Source of the DNA: Desulfovibrio sp.
GTDB lineage: Bacteria; Desulfobacterota; Desulfovibrionia; Desulfovibrionales; Desulfovibrionaceae
Direction: 5' to 3'
Assembly: GCF_019424165.1 (NCBI RefSeq)
Contig: NZ_JAHZAA010000008.1
Location: 18,807-82,806 of the forward strand
Length of the DNA stretch: 64,000 bases
Part shown: one piece after another, positions 50,936-59,392 of the stretch
Position numbering within the stretch: the stretch's first letter is position 1
Layout: the number at the start of each line of letters is the position of its first letter
The notes under the pieces: model-generated
What the model was told of the DNA's origin: nothing
Database searches by the model: none
What the model saw: only the letters and a program-made list of their open reading frames with translations
Position numbers and translations under genes: made by a program

Positions 50936-51178
50936 GGAATTCTCCTAACATGCTATTGTTAAAGGACTATTTTGTTTATATGGGCTTGAAAAGCTCTTCT
51001 TTAGTCGTGGGAAACGACCAAAATCAGCGTCTTGACAAGTGGCATCACCGCTACGGAGTTGGACATGCTCCAAGTCAAACCACAATTTCTTACACGCTCC
51101 CCAGCAGCAACCGCCGCTGGAGAACGAGTGATTTGGTGGCGCTCACGCCGATGAGCAAATGTAAGCAGAGTAAAAGCG

Positions 51179-51385
51179 TTAGCTCTTCCCAGACGGGTCA
51201 ATACGATTTTTTGACAGGAACGCCTCAAGGTCGCAGACTCGATAACGCACGGAACGGCCTATTTTGACGTAGGGAAGGCCTGCACGTTTAAACCTGTGTG
51301 CGCGAAGTGTAGAGAGGCTCAGCCCGGTTCGGGCTGAGACCTCCTGCTCAGTCAGGCATTGGCATGTTGTTTCTATGGTAGGCAT
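51179..51385 (-). CDS. AlpA-type helix-turn-helix regulator/excisionase
   Basis: A 68-residue protein with the HTH_17 pattern: CLTEQEVSARTGLSLSTLRA, HRFKRAGLPYVKIGRSVRYR, VCDLEAFL. This is the family of AlpA regulators and Xis-like proteins of integrative elements, which control integrase expression or direct excision. GGAGG precedes the ATG ending at 51385. It lies 1.3 kb downstream of the integrase start region, on the same strand. Confidence 0.85.
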   Translation of the reverse strand: MPTIETTCQCLTEQEVSARTGLSLSTLRAHRFKRAGLPYVKIGRSVRYRVCDLEAFLSKNRIDPSGKS

Positions 51386-51691
51386 CAGCCGACCTCCAAT
51401 TTGGAATTAGGAGCTCCGGCTATTCTTATAGGATGGGGAAATGAGCTTGGGGAGATATTTGGGACAACCAAAAGCTTAAATCTAATATCAGGAATAGCTT
51501 CTATTTGTGCCGTAAAAATGAATCACAGGCGCACAGCTCCACCAGGGGAACTACTACATGACAGTGTGGCAAAAAAGAAAAGCCTTTACATATGAGCTGC
51601 TTGAAGCAATAGGGAGGCTTCTTGTGAAGCAATAATCTGCCATGGAACTGCAGCCCAATGCATTTGAAAAACAGTAAGCAATGATATTCGA
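51386..51691. other. Spacer between unknown gene and AlpA gene
   Basis: 306 AT-rich bases. A rightward frame of 78 codons overlaps the AlpA gene start but has no ribosome site. Likely holds the promoter of the leftward replication block. Confidence 0.35.
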
Positions 51692-52687
51692 CTAGCTTGA
51701 TGGAGCAGTTCCACCAAATTTATATTCAAAGAAACTAATCGCTCGCCGAGGAAGTATTTTTTGGGGAGACGCTTTTTTTGCAAGATTCAGCCAGTTCTCA
51801 GCAGATTCTGCTCCACTAATTTTTTCAACAGCAGCATTGAACTGCTTTCTCCACAAGTCTGTACATGAAGAAAAATATTTGCAGTTCGCGCAGTCTTCTG
51901 ATGTTGGATTTTTACTTGGGTCACACTTTATTTGGGGAGCGTGCCTTCTATGCGTCATAAAAGCAGAATCAAGGTTAAAGTTACTGGAAACATACAAATC
52001 ATAGATCAGCAATCCAGTAGACTTATAAAACACATTATTCAGAGACTGCCTATGCATTTTTAAGTTTGATTGCTTGTGTATCGTATTGAGAATATCTTTA
52101 CGTTTACAGTTCTCGTAGTCATTGATTGACTTGAAAAGTGTGGCTTTCTTTTTGAGAGTGTCGATGATTTCATTGACATGAAGGTTTTTATCAATGCCGA
52201 AGAATACATAATCCCGATTGCTATGGAAGGCTATTACACATCTTTTGTCGGTTTTATCCAGAGTCTTGAATGTTGTAGGGATACTTTCATTGCGTTTTAT
52301 CTGCTTGGCAACTTCAACCATGTCGTATGGAAAAGGTAAAAATGCAGCGCACACTTTGAAAATATTTGATATTCGGAGAAGCTTTTCAATATAAGGATAA
52401 AAAGTGATAAACTCTATATATTCCTCAATTCCCTCAAATTTAGTAATATGACGCAAGCCCATTATGCGCGCTTCATGGCAGTAAATGGCATCAGAAAGCA
52501 AGTCTATCTGCATTCCTTCTGGAATGTCTGCCTTGAAGAATTGTTGTGAGGTAAATTTAATATACTTCATAGCGTCTTCGATATGTCCATTGTTATCATA
52601 AGACATCTCAAATCTTCGCTTCGCATACTCACAAAAGAAAAAAGACTCTTCCAAAGCCGTCTGATCAAGGATTGAATTTGGTATCAT
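51692..52687 (-). CDS. Uncharacterised protein translationally coupled to integrase
   Basis: A 331-residue protein, AT-rich, with no signal or membrane helix. A cysteine-rich block CDPSKNPTSEDCANCKYFSS, continuing to a further Cys (CTDLW), could hold zinc or an Fe-S cluster. The rest is mixed helix and strand (LRISNIFKVCAAFLPFPYDM; VIAFHSNRDYVFFGIDKNLH). Its start overlaps the integrase stop by four bases (ATGA), so it is made with the integrase. Family unknown; it may assist integration or be a defence-type cargo. Confidence 0.6.
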   Translation of the reverse strand: MIPNSILDQTALEESFFFCEYAKRRFEMSYDNNGHIEDAMKYIKFTSQQFFKADIPEGMQIDLLSDAIYCHEARIMGLRHITKFEGIEEYIEFITFYPYIEKLLRISNIFKVCAAFLPFPYDMVEVAKQIKRNESIPTTFKTLDKTDKRCVIAFHSNRDYVFFGIDKNLHVNEIIDTLKKKATLFKSINDYENCKRKDILNTIHKQSNLKMHRQSLNNVFYKSTGLLIYDLYVSSNFNLDSAFMTHRRHAPQIKCDPSKNPTSEDCANCKYFSSCTDLWRKQFNAAVEKISGAESAENWLNLAKKASPQKILPRRAISFFEYKFGGTAPSS

Positions 52688-53832
52688 TTTTTCTCCATAT
52701 CCATGTCAAAGATTTCATCTGCGACGCTGGCTGCACGCTGCATCGCCTCATCGGCAAGGTGAGCGTACCGCTGAGTCATTTGCGGACTGGAGTGCGTCAA
52801 CAATTTCTGCAATGTGTATAAATCGACTTTACCGCTAGAGGCAAGAAATGAAGCGTAAGCATGGCGCAACCCATGCAGGGGCCGAAAATCCTCTGGGAGA
52901 CCAGCACGTTGTTTTACTCGTATCGCAATTTTACGAAAATCCTTGCGTTGTGCACCATTTTTACCCGGAAAAACAAAGGAACTGTCGGTTTTTTTGACAC
53001 CCCGCAGTACAGCCCGTGCCGCATGTGAGAGGGGAATGCGCTCTGTCGTGCCTTTTTTGGCAACTTCTCCTCGCAGCAGAATGAAACCGCTTTCAAAATC
53101 TATGTCGGCCCATTGAAGTGCCATCAGAGCCCCTTTGCGCATGCCTGTAATCAGTGCAAGTCGCAAGAATGCTGCGGCATTCTGATCCGGTTCCCTGTCA
53201 ATGGCTTCGAGATATTTTTTCAACTGATCGGCTGTTAGGCTCTCCGTTTTTTGATTGTCCACTTTCGGCATCTCAAAATGAAGCTTTGAAGGGTCTGTGG
53301 CTGCGCATAGTCCTTTTTTGACGCCAAACCTGACTATACGGCGAAGTAGTGCAAGGACATGTTTTGCCGTTTGCGGGCTTTTGCCCATTTTGAGTAGCTT
53401 CTGACGAAGCTTGTCAGCATCTAGCGTAGTGATTTCATTTGGTGTTTTATTTTCAAAAAGGCTTTTTATATAGATGTGGTATCTGCTTATATCTGCTTTC
53501 CTGGCTTTCCCGTCATCAAAAGATTGCTGATACTGATCCCAGAGTCTGGCGATGGTCGGCTTGGTCACTTCTGCCGCTTTCGCTGCGAGAACAGCTTCAC
53601 GGATTTCCTTGCGGGAAGCTCGCTTTCCTTCTATGCGTTCGGCTCTGATGCCTGACGCCCTGGCTGGGGTCATGTCGTCCGCATACTGTCTACCAACCTT
53701 TTCCTCGATAACTTTACCGTCTTGCTTAAAAACGATATAATAAACGCGTTCCTCACCGGATTTGCCTTTGCGTTCGGCAATCCGGAAAAAGACTCCAGGG
53801 TAGTTCGTCTTCATGCGGGCTTTTCCAGTCAT
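52684..53832 (-). CDS. int: Tyrosine-type site-specific integrase
   Basis: A 382-residue phage-type integrase with an N-terminal arm-binding region, a SAM-like core-binding domain (TIARLWDQYQQSFDDGKARK) and a catalytic domain: Arg in LITGMRKGALMALQW (about 231), HGLRHAYAS (His-x-x-Arg, about 318-321), HSSPQMTQRYAHL with the nucleophile Tyr (about 355). It sits 150 bases inside attR, facing away from it, and is the enzyme expected to cut the tRNA-Arg repeats. TTTCCAACC repeats lie just before its start. MTGKARMKTNYPG is the chosen start. Confidence 0.94.
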   Translation of the reverse strand: MTGKARMKTNYPGVFFRIAERKGKSGEERVYYIVFKQDGKVIEEKVGRQYADDMTPARASGIRAERIEGKRASRKEIREAVLAAKAAEVTKPTIARLWDQYQQSFDDGKARKADISRYHIYIKSLFENKTPNEITTLDADKLRQKLLKMGKSPQTAKHVLALLRRIVRFGVKKGLCAATDPSKLHFEMPKVDNQKTESLTADQLKKYLEAIDREPDQNAAAFLRLALITGMRKGALMALQWADIDFESGFILLRGEVAKKGTTERIPLSHAARAVLRGVKKTDSSFVFPGKNGAQRKDFRKIAIRVKQRAGLPEDFRPLHGLRHAYASFLASSGKVDLYTLQKLLTHSSPQMTQRYAHLADEAMQRAASVADEIFDMDMEKK

Positions 53833-53850
53833 GGCAATCCTTCCTCTGAA

Positions 53851-53873
53851 TTTCCAACCGTATTTCCAACCTT
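53851..53873 (+). repeat. Right arm-type repeat (double TTTCCAACC)
   Basis: Matches 30498-30520 at 22 of 23 positions in the same orientation. It overlaps the integrase upstream region and lies 105 bases inside attR, so integrase bound here could also repress its own gene. Confidence 0.65.
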
Positions 53874-53978
53874 ATCTGCTGATACTGATGCCAAAAGATG
53901 CAACTAGATGCAAGTCTATTTATGGCTATCCATCCAAAATTGATTAATAATAAAAAAAAATGAAAAATGAGGCAAAGT

Positions 53979-54035
53979 TAGAGCGTTGGCCTCCGGAGCC
54001 AAAGGTCGTGAGTTCGAATCTCGCCGGGCGCGCCA
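53979..54035 (+). repeat. attR: displaced 3' half of tRNA-Arg
   Basis: Exact copy of 30395-30447, then G instead of A at the discriminator, then CCA. It is the original chromosomal tRNA 3' end, now without a 5' half. Confidence 0.93.
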
Positions 54036-54045
54036 TAAGGAAACC

Positions 54046-54080
54046 AGCAGGTTCCCCGTTTCAGGGAGCCTGCTTTTCTT
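54046..54080 (+). terminator. Original tRNA-Arg terminator beyond attR
   Basis: Arms 54046-54056 and 54064-54074 (11 pairs, one G-U), then TTTCTT. Before insertion it would have closed the tRNA transcript; it is now cut off from its promoter. Confidence 0.75.
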
Positions 54081-54586
54081 GTCTGGCTTTTCTGTCGGCA
54101 CGGTTTGACGGGTCGCCCCTTGCCGCTGGAATCATTTTGGATGCCGCCTGCCCGGCGCAAGCCTGCCAAAGCCTCCCCCCTGTGTCTGCCCCGGTCGTTC
54201 GGATACTCCGTTTTTTACTACCCGACCATCTCTGCGTCGCATGTGCCGCTGCGCAAACATACATGTGGGGCGCACCACGGCCAGTTCTGTTTTTGGGCTT
54301 GCCCTGCTCATCCCGTATCGGAAGCCAAGAGGCGGGGGCATGTATATGGATTTTGGTCGTGCCGTAACGTGTTTAAATTGTAAAAGTTTATTTTTTGGCG
54401 GTCATGTAGTAGATATAATTGGCTGATTTTTAATGTGCTTTTTTTCACTTGACACCGGCAGGAGAGAGATCGAGCATACAAACAGTATAGTAACAAAGGG
54501 ATGCCAGCGCGGTTCTTTCGCCCGCCGCATGTGCGCCCGCTGAAACGCCCGCCTGAACATCCCCGCCATCTTCTGAGGATCCCTAT
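54081..54586. other. Region upstream of mfrA
   Basis: 506 bases without a supported gene. AT-rich around 54370-54450, with TATAAT at 54414-54419 but only a poor -35 box (T-run at 54391). The mfrABE promoter is probably here and may need an activator. Confidence 0.4.
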
Positions 54587-56419
54587 ATGACCCAACACTT
54601 TACCCGCAGAAAATTTCTGCAGTCGGCCTGTATAACCATCAGCGCCCTGACAGTGAGCGCAAGCGGGCTCGACAAGGCCCTCGCGGCTGTCAGCGGGGCT
54701 GGTCCCATGGCTGCCTGTGACGTTCTGATAATCGGCTCCGGCGGGGCCGGCCTGCGCGCCGCGGTTGCCGCCATGAAAAAAAATCCCAAACTCAGTGTGG
54801 TCGTTGTGACCAAATGCATGCCTTCGCGCAACGCTACCTGTATGGCCGAAGGCGGCATCAACGGCGTTACCGATTTCAGCAAAGGGGACTCTTACGAGCT
54901 GCACTGCTATGACACCGTCAAAGGCGGCGATTATCTTGTCGATCAGGATGCCACCCTCAAGTTCTGCGAGCAGGCGGGCCCCACCATTATGGAACTGGAT
55001 TATATGGGCATGCCTTTTTCGCGCACGGAAGACGGCAGGGTCAAGGCCCGGCCTTTCGGCGGGGCGTCAAAGGTGCGCTGCAACTATTCGGCAGACAAAA
55101 CAGGGCATATCGTGGCGCATGTGTGCCTGGACGAAGCCCTGACGCATGGCGTCAAGTTTCTTATGGACCATGAGCTGCTCGACCTCGGCGTGGACAACGG
55201 ACGTTGCGAAGGCGCCGTACTGCGCAACATCCGCACTGGTGAGATATCGCCTGTGCGCGCCAAGGCCGTGGTGCTTGCCACAGGCGGGTACACCCGTATT
55301 TTCTGGAACCGTACCTCCACGCCCTACATTGCCACCGGCGACGGCGTGGCTGCGGCCCTGCGCGCGGGAGTTCCCTTTAAGGACGCCGAGATGATCCAGT
55401 TTCACCCCACGGGCGTGGTGCACGGCGGTGTGCTTATCACAGAGGCCGCACGGGGTGAGGGCGGCTACCTGCTCAACAACAAGGGCGAGCGCTTCATGAA
55501 GAACTACGCCCCCGGCAAGATGGAGCTGGGCCCCCGCGACATTGTGGCCCGCGCCATTGAAACGGAAATCCGCGAAGGCCGCGGCTACGGGCAGGGTCTT
55601 GAAGCATATGTACTGCTGGATCTCGTGCATCTGGGGCGGGATAAAATAGTCAACGATCTTCCGCAGATCCGCCACGTGGGCAAGCTGTTTGAAAATATAG
55701 ATCTCGTGGACAAACCTATGGTCATCCGGCCCACGGCCCACTACTCCATGGGCGGTATTGATGTGGTAAGCTTTGATGACATGTCCACGGAGCTTCCGGG
55801 CCTGTTTGCCGCAGGCGAGGCCTCCTGTGTGTCCATTCACGGGGCCAACCGGCTGGGCGGCAATTCCCTGGCGGATGCCGTAGTCACCGGCAAGATTGCC
55901 GGGGATGGGGCCGCGGCCTACGCCGGAACGGCAGATCATGGCGCGGGCAAACGCCTGGCGGACCTGGCCGGCCAGTGGCAAAGCCGCTTTACTGGCGTTT
56001 CCAGCGGCGGTGACGCCAAGGAAATGTACGCGCTTCGCGAAGCAATGGGCGCGCAATTGTGGGACAATATGGGTATTTTCCGTACCCAGGCCAAACTTGT
56101 CGCCCTGTCGGACACCCTGGCGGATATGCGCTCGCGCTATGACGCGCTGCGCGTGCCCAATGCCAACCCGGTCTATAACTCTGTGTTCACGGAATATGTG
56201 GAACTGGGCAACATGCTGCAACTGGCGCAGGCCGCCTGTCTTGCCGCCACTGAGCGCAAGGAGTCACGCGGGGCGCATACCAGGGAGGACTTCCCCCGGC
56301 GTGATGACGCCAACTTTCTCAAGCACAGCATGGTCACTATGAGTGAAGACGGCAGGTTGCGTATGGGCTGGAAAGATGTGGCGATCAGCAAGTTCAAGCC
56401 CGAGGAGCGTAAATACTAA
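54587..56419 (+). CDS. mfrA: Methylmenaquinol:fumarate reductase-type flavoprotein subunit, Tat-exported
   Basis: A 610-residue FAD subunit of the succinate dehydrogenase/fumarate reductase family. The N-terminus MTQHFTRRKFLQSACITISA is a twin-arginine signal, so the enzyme faces the periplasm, as in MfrA (SdhA) of epsilonproteobacteria. FAD motif VLIIGSGGAGLRAAVAAM; substrate-site motifs QFHPTGVVHGGVLITEAARG EGG, RPTAHYSMGGI and HGANRLGGNSLADAVV are present. GAGGATCCCTAT precedes the ATG. It overlaps mfrB by one base. Frd and Sdh flavoproteins of the usual cytoplasmic kind lack such a signal. Confidence 0.9.
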   Translation: MTQHFTRRKFLQSACITISALTVSASGLDKALAAVSGAGPMAACDVLIIGSGGAGLRAAVAAMKKNPKLSVVVVTKCMPSRNATCMAEGGINGVTDFSKGDSYELHCYDTVKGGDYLVDQDATLKFCEQAGPTIMELDYMGMPFSRTEDGRVKARPFGGASKVRCNYSADKTGHIVAHVCLDEALTHGVKFLMDHELLDLGVDNGRCEGAVLRNIRTGEISPVRAKAVVLATGGYTRIFWNRTSTPYIATGDGVAAALRAGVPFKDAEMIQFHPTGVVHGGVLITEAARGEGGYLLNNKGERFMKNYAPGKMELGPRDIVARAIETEIREGRGYGQGLEAYVLLDLVHLGRDKIVNDLPQIRHVGKLFENIDLVDKPMVIRPTAHYSMGGIDVVSFDDMSTELPGLFAAGEASCVSIHGANRLGGNSLADAVVTGKIAGDGAAAYAGTADHGAGKRLADLAGQWQSRFTGVSSGGDAKEMYALREAMGAQLWDNMGIFRTQAKLVALSDTLADMRSRYDALRVPNANPVYNSVFTEYVELGNMLQLAQAACLAATERKESRGAHTREDFPRRDDANFLKHSMVTMSEDGRLRMGWKDVAISKFKPEERKY

Positions 56420-57378
56420 TGGCAACACTCATCATTGACCGCTTTGACGGCAAAAAACACTACGAGCAAAGTTATGTTCTTGCTGCTGCCGACGTGTCCG
56501 GCAAGACTGTTCTCAATACACTGCTGTTCATAAAACAGACGCAGGATCCCACGCTCAATTTCACGGCGTCCTGCCGTTGCGCCATTTGCGGGGCCTGTGG
56601 CGTCAGGGTTAACGGGCATGCCATTCTGGCCTGCGACACCAAGATGGACGACCTGATTGCAACCTATGGCTCAGATACGTTGCGCGTTGCTCCCCTTGCG
56701 AACTTCAAGGTCATTTCAGACCTGGTGGTGGACTGGGAACCGGCGATGGAAAACTTGCGTAAAATCCATCCTGGCATGGTCGCAAAGTCCGAGTTTTCGG
56801 TGAAAGAGGGCTGCCGTCAGACACAGGCTGAATTCGACCGTATCAAAAAGCAGTGGGACTGTATCATCTGCGGTTGCTGCGCTTCCGAATGCAACAAGCT
56901 TACTGCCGACAACCGGGATTATATGGAACCCTTTGTCTTCACGCATGCCTGGCGTGCCGCCAATGACTCGCGCAGCAAGGATCCTCTGGTGCACGGCAAG
57001 CCCGCAGTGGCCGGCGGCCTGTGGAACTGCGTGCACTGCCAGGAATGTGCCAACCGCTGCCCCAAGGGTATCAGTTCCGCTGATGATATTGCGGGCCTGC
57101 GCGCCAGGGTTATGGCAAAAGGCATGACGGACGGCGTTGGCCCGGCCCACGCCAGATCCTTCTATACCGACCTGGTGGAGGATTCGGGACGGCTTAACGA
57201 AGTACGGCTGGCTCTGCGTACCGAGGGCATCAGCACCGTGGCCCGTGCGGGCATGGCCATCACCCTGCTGCGTCAGGGCAAGATGAACCCGCTTGAAGCC
57301 TTTGGTGAAGATCCCGTTGAAGGGCATGCTGCCCTGGTGAAGATGATTGAGGCGGCCCATGCCGCCGCAAAGGAGTAG
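56419..57378 (+). CDS. mfrB: Fumarate reductase iron-sulfur subunit (MfrB type)
   Basis: A 319-residue subunit. The N-terminal [2Fe-2S] site is CRCAICGACGVRVNGHAILAC; the C-terminal clusters use CIICGCCASECNKL and CVHCQECANRCPKG. It has no signal peptide, so it is probably carried through the Tat pore by MfrA. It passes electrons between the flavin and the CCG-domain subunit. About 60 residues longer than standard FrdB, as expected of the MFR type. It starts on the last base of mfrA and ends five bases before mfrE. Confidence 0.9.
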   Translation: MATLIIDRFDGKKHYEQSYVLAAADVSGKTVLNTLLFIKQTQDPTLNFTASCRCAICGACGVRVNGHAILACDTKMDDLIATYGSDTLRVAPLANFKVISDLVVDWEPAMENLRKIHPGMVAKSEFSVKEGCRQTQAEFDRIKKQWDCIICGCCASECNKLTADNRDYMEPFVFTHAWRAANDSRSKDPLVHGKPAVAGGLWNCVHCQECANRCPKGISSADDIAGLRARVMAKGMTDGVGPAHARSFYTDLVEDSGRLNEVRLALRTEGISTVARAGMAITLLRQGKMNPLEAFGEDPVEGHAALVKMIEAAHAAAKE

Positions 57379-57382
57379 CCGT

Positions 57383-58237
57383 ATGCAGACCGAATACGCC
57401 TTTTTTCCCGGCTGCGTGCTGACTCAGGCGGCCAAAGAGTCCAAGATGGCCCTGGAGGCTGTGGCCCCCATCATCAATATCACCCTTAAGGAAATCCCCG
57501 GCTGGACCTGCTGCGGCGCTTCACAGGCCCAGGATGTGGACCCGCTGGCAACGCTGGTGGCCAATGCCCGCAATCTGGCCCTTGCCGAACAGATGGGGCT
57601 GCCGGTACTGACGACATGCAGCACCTGTCTGCTCATGTTGCGCCGGGCCAAGGCCGAGCTGGACGGGGGGCAGAAAGACCGTATCAATACCTTTCTTGCC
57701 AAGGGTAATATGACCTATAAAGGCGACAGCGAAGTGACCAGCCTGCTCTGGGTGCTGGCCCAGCATGCCGACACGCTCAAGGCCAGGGTTGTCAAACCTC
57801 TTGCCGGTTTGAAAGTTGCGGCTTTTTACGGCTGTCACAGTCTGAGGCCCGAATCCGCACTGGGTTTTGAAAGTTCTGTGAATCCGTCCAGTTTCGAGAC
57901 GGTCATCAGCGCCATAGGCGCACAGGCCGTACCCTTTGACAAGCGGCTGGACTGCTGCGGCTTTCATGCTGTGTATCCGGCGGAAAAATCCGTCATGCGC
58001 ATGACAAGCGAGATCATCAACAGTGCTGCCGCTGCCGGTGCAAGCTGTGTGGTGACGCCGTGTCCCCTCTGCCAGATGCAGTTGGACATTTATCAGGACA
58101 ATGCCCAGGAGCTGAACAAATCCAAGGCGCGCGTACCCGTGCTGCACCTTTCGCAGTTGGTGGGTCTGGCTTTGGGAGTGCCTGCGGCTCAGTTGGGGCT
58201 TGAATATAACGTCATTGACGCAACAAGGCTTGGCTAA
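57383..58237 (+). CDS. mfrE: Fumarate reductase CCG-domain subunit (MfrE/SdhE type)
   Basis: A 284-residue protein with two cysteine-rich CCG domains as in HdrB: FFPGC, WTCCGAS and CSTCLLML in the first half; GCHSLRPESAL, DCCGFHAVYP and TPCPLCQMQ in the second. In MFR complexes it replaces the haem-containing membrane anchor and mediates contact with the quinol pool; no membrane helix is present. AAGGAG precedes the ATG at 57383, which fixes the start. Last gene of mfrABE. Confidence 0.9.
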   Translation: MQTEYAFFPGCVLTQAAKESKMALEAVAPIINITLKEIPGWTCCGASQAQDVDPLATLVANARNLALAEQMGLPVLTTCSTCLLMLRRAKAELDGGQKDRINTFLAKGNMTYKGDSEVTSLLWVLAQHADTLKARVVKPLAGLKVAAFYGCHSLRPESALGFESSVNPSSFETVISAIGAQAVPFDKRLDCCGFHAVYPAEKSVMRMTSEIINSAAAAGASCVVTPCPLCQMQLDIYQDNAQELNKSKARVPVLHLSQLVGLALGVPAAQLGLEYNVIDATRLG

Positions 58238-58277
58238 ATCCCGTATTCTGGTTTCAGAAGCAGTATACGACATAAAA

Positions 58278-58326
58278 AAACAGGCCCCTGGCGCTGGCTA
58301 CAGCGGCAGGGGCCTGTTTGTATTTT
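58278..58326 (+). terminator. Terminator of mfrABE
   Basis: Arms 58278-58290 and 58307-58319, 13 bases, perfect, with further pairing inside the loop, followed by GTATTTTTT. Confidence 0.88.
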
Positions 58327-58420
58327 TTGCGATGCGGGCATTTTGCAGGCGTCGGCCCGTGGCAGGTGGCAGGGCATGGCGTCATCGGCCCGCGTCGCCT
58401 GTCATGCGGATGTTATTGCG

Positions 58421-59332
58421 TTACACACTGTCCCCGCGCAGGGCTGCGCGTATGCGGCAGACGCCGCAGGTATCGCCCGAGGATGTGGGATAGCCGCACA
58501 GCGTACAGGGGGCAAGGGTTACACCTTCTTCCGATTCGCGTCTTGCGAAAACAGGCCGCCCCCGCGCCAGAAAACCCTGATAAAAGTCCAGTTTGCGGCC
58601 GGGCATGGCGGCTTCGAGATTTTGCAGCAGCCCCTTGAGTGTGGTGAAGCTGGCCCCGGGGCTGTAAGGACAGGGCGCATAGTGGTTTTCTATGCCCATC
58701 AGAAAGGCATAGTTGGCGGTTTCAAATTCCGTAAGCCGCCACAGGGGTTTGACCTTGCGTGAAAAGCCGTGCTCGCTGTCGAGGCGCGGCCCCTGGTCGG
58801 AAAGGTAGGCCGTGTCCCAGCGCAGGGTGTTGCTGAAAAGGCGGGCCACCTCGTCATCAAGGTTGTGCCCGGTGGCCAGGGCGTCAAAGCCCTCATCCAG
58901 CGCGACCTTGTTGAAAAAATGACGCTTGATCTTGCCGCAGGCCGAGCAGACGGGGCGGTTCAGGCGCGCCTTGACCGCAGGAATGGCAAGACCTTCGGCG
59001 GCCATTTCCCTGATCATGAGGTTGAGACCGTGCTTGGCGCAAAAGCGTTCCACAACGCCCCGCGCCGCCGCCGAGGACACGGGAATGCCCAGGTCGATGT
59101 GCAGGCCCGTGACATTGTAGCCCTGGCGGGAAAGCTCGAGCATGAGGGCGAGGGAGTCCTTGCCCCCGGAAAGGGCCACGAGCACACGCTCGTCACGGGT
59201 AAAAAGCTTCTGTCCTTCAATGCCCCTGGTTACCTGACGGGAAAAGAAGTCCTTGTAGCAGTCGGGGCAAAAGGCGGCATTGTGGCTGCGCAGGGCTACT
59301 GCGGCCTCGGCTTTGCAGATTTTACACTTCAT
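58421..59332 (-). CDS. TtuA/Ncs6-like tRNA 2-thiolation enzyme
   Basis: A 303-residue PP-loop ATPase. Zinc-finger cysteines lie at both ends (MKCKICKAEA... FCPDC; CTLCGYPTSSGDTCGVCR), the PP-loop is ALSGGKDSLALML (about residue 54), and catalytic cysteines occur in RPVCSACGKIKRHFFN. This layout is that of TtuA/Ncs6 rather than TtcA or TilS, enzymes that thiolate U54 or the wobble U of tRNA. ATG ends at 59332. The target tRNA position is not decidable from the sequence. Confidence 0.82.
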   Translation of the reverse strand: MKCKICKAEAAVALRSHNAAFCPDCYKDFFSRQVTRGIEGQKLFTRDERVLVALSGGKDSLALMLELSRQGYNVTGLHIDLGIPVSSAAARGVVERFCAKHGLNLMIREMAAEGLAIPAVKARLNRPVCSACGKIKRHFFNKVALDEGFDALATGHNLDDEVARLFSNTLRWDTAYLSDQGPRLDSEHGFSRKVKPLWRLTEFETANYAFLMGIENHYAPCPYSPGASFTTLKGLLQNLEAAMPGRKLDFYQGFLARGRPVFARRESEEGVTLAPCTLCGYPTSSGDTCGVCRIRAALRGDSV

Positions 59333-59392
59333 CGCTGTTCCTGGGCTGTATTTGAAAACGGTATGACAGAGTATTTCAGTACGTAATTATAT

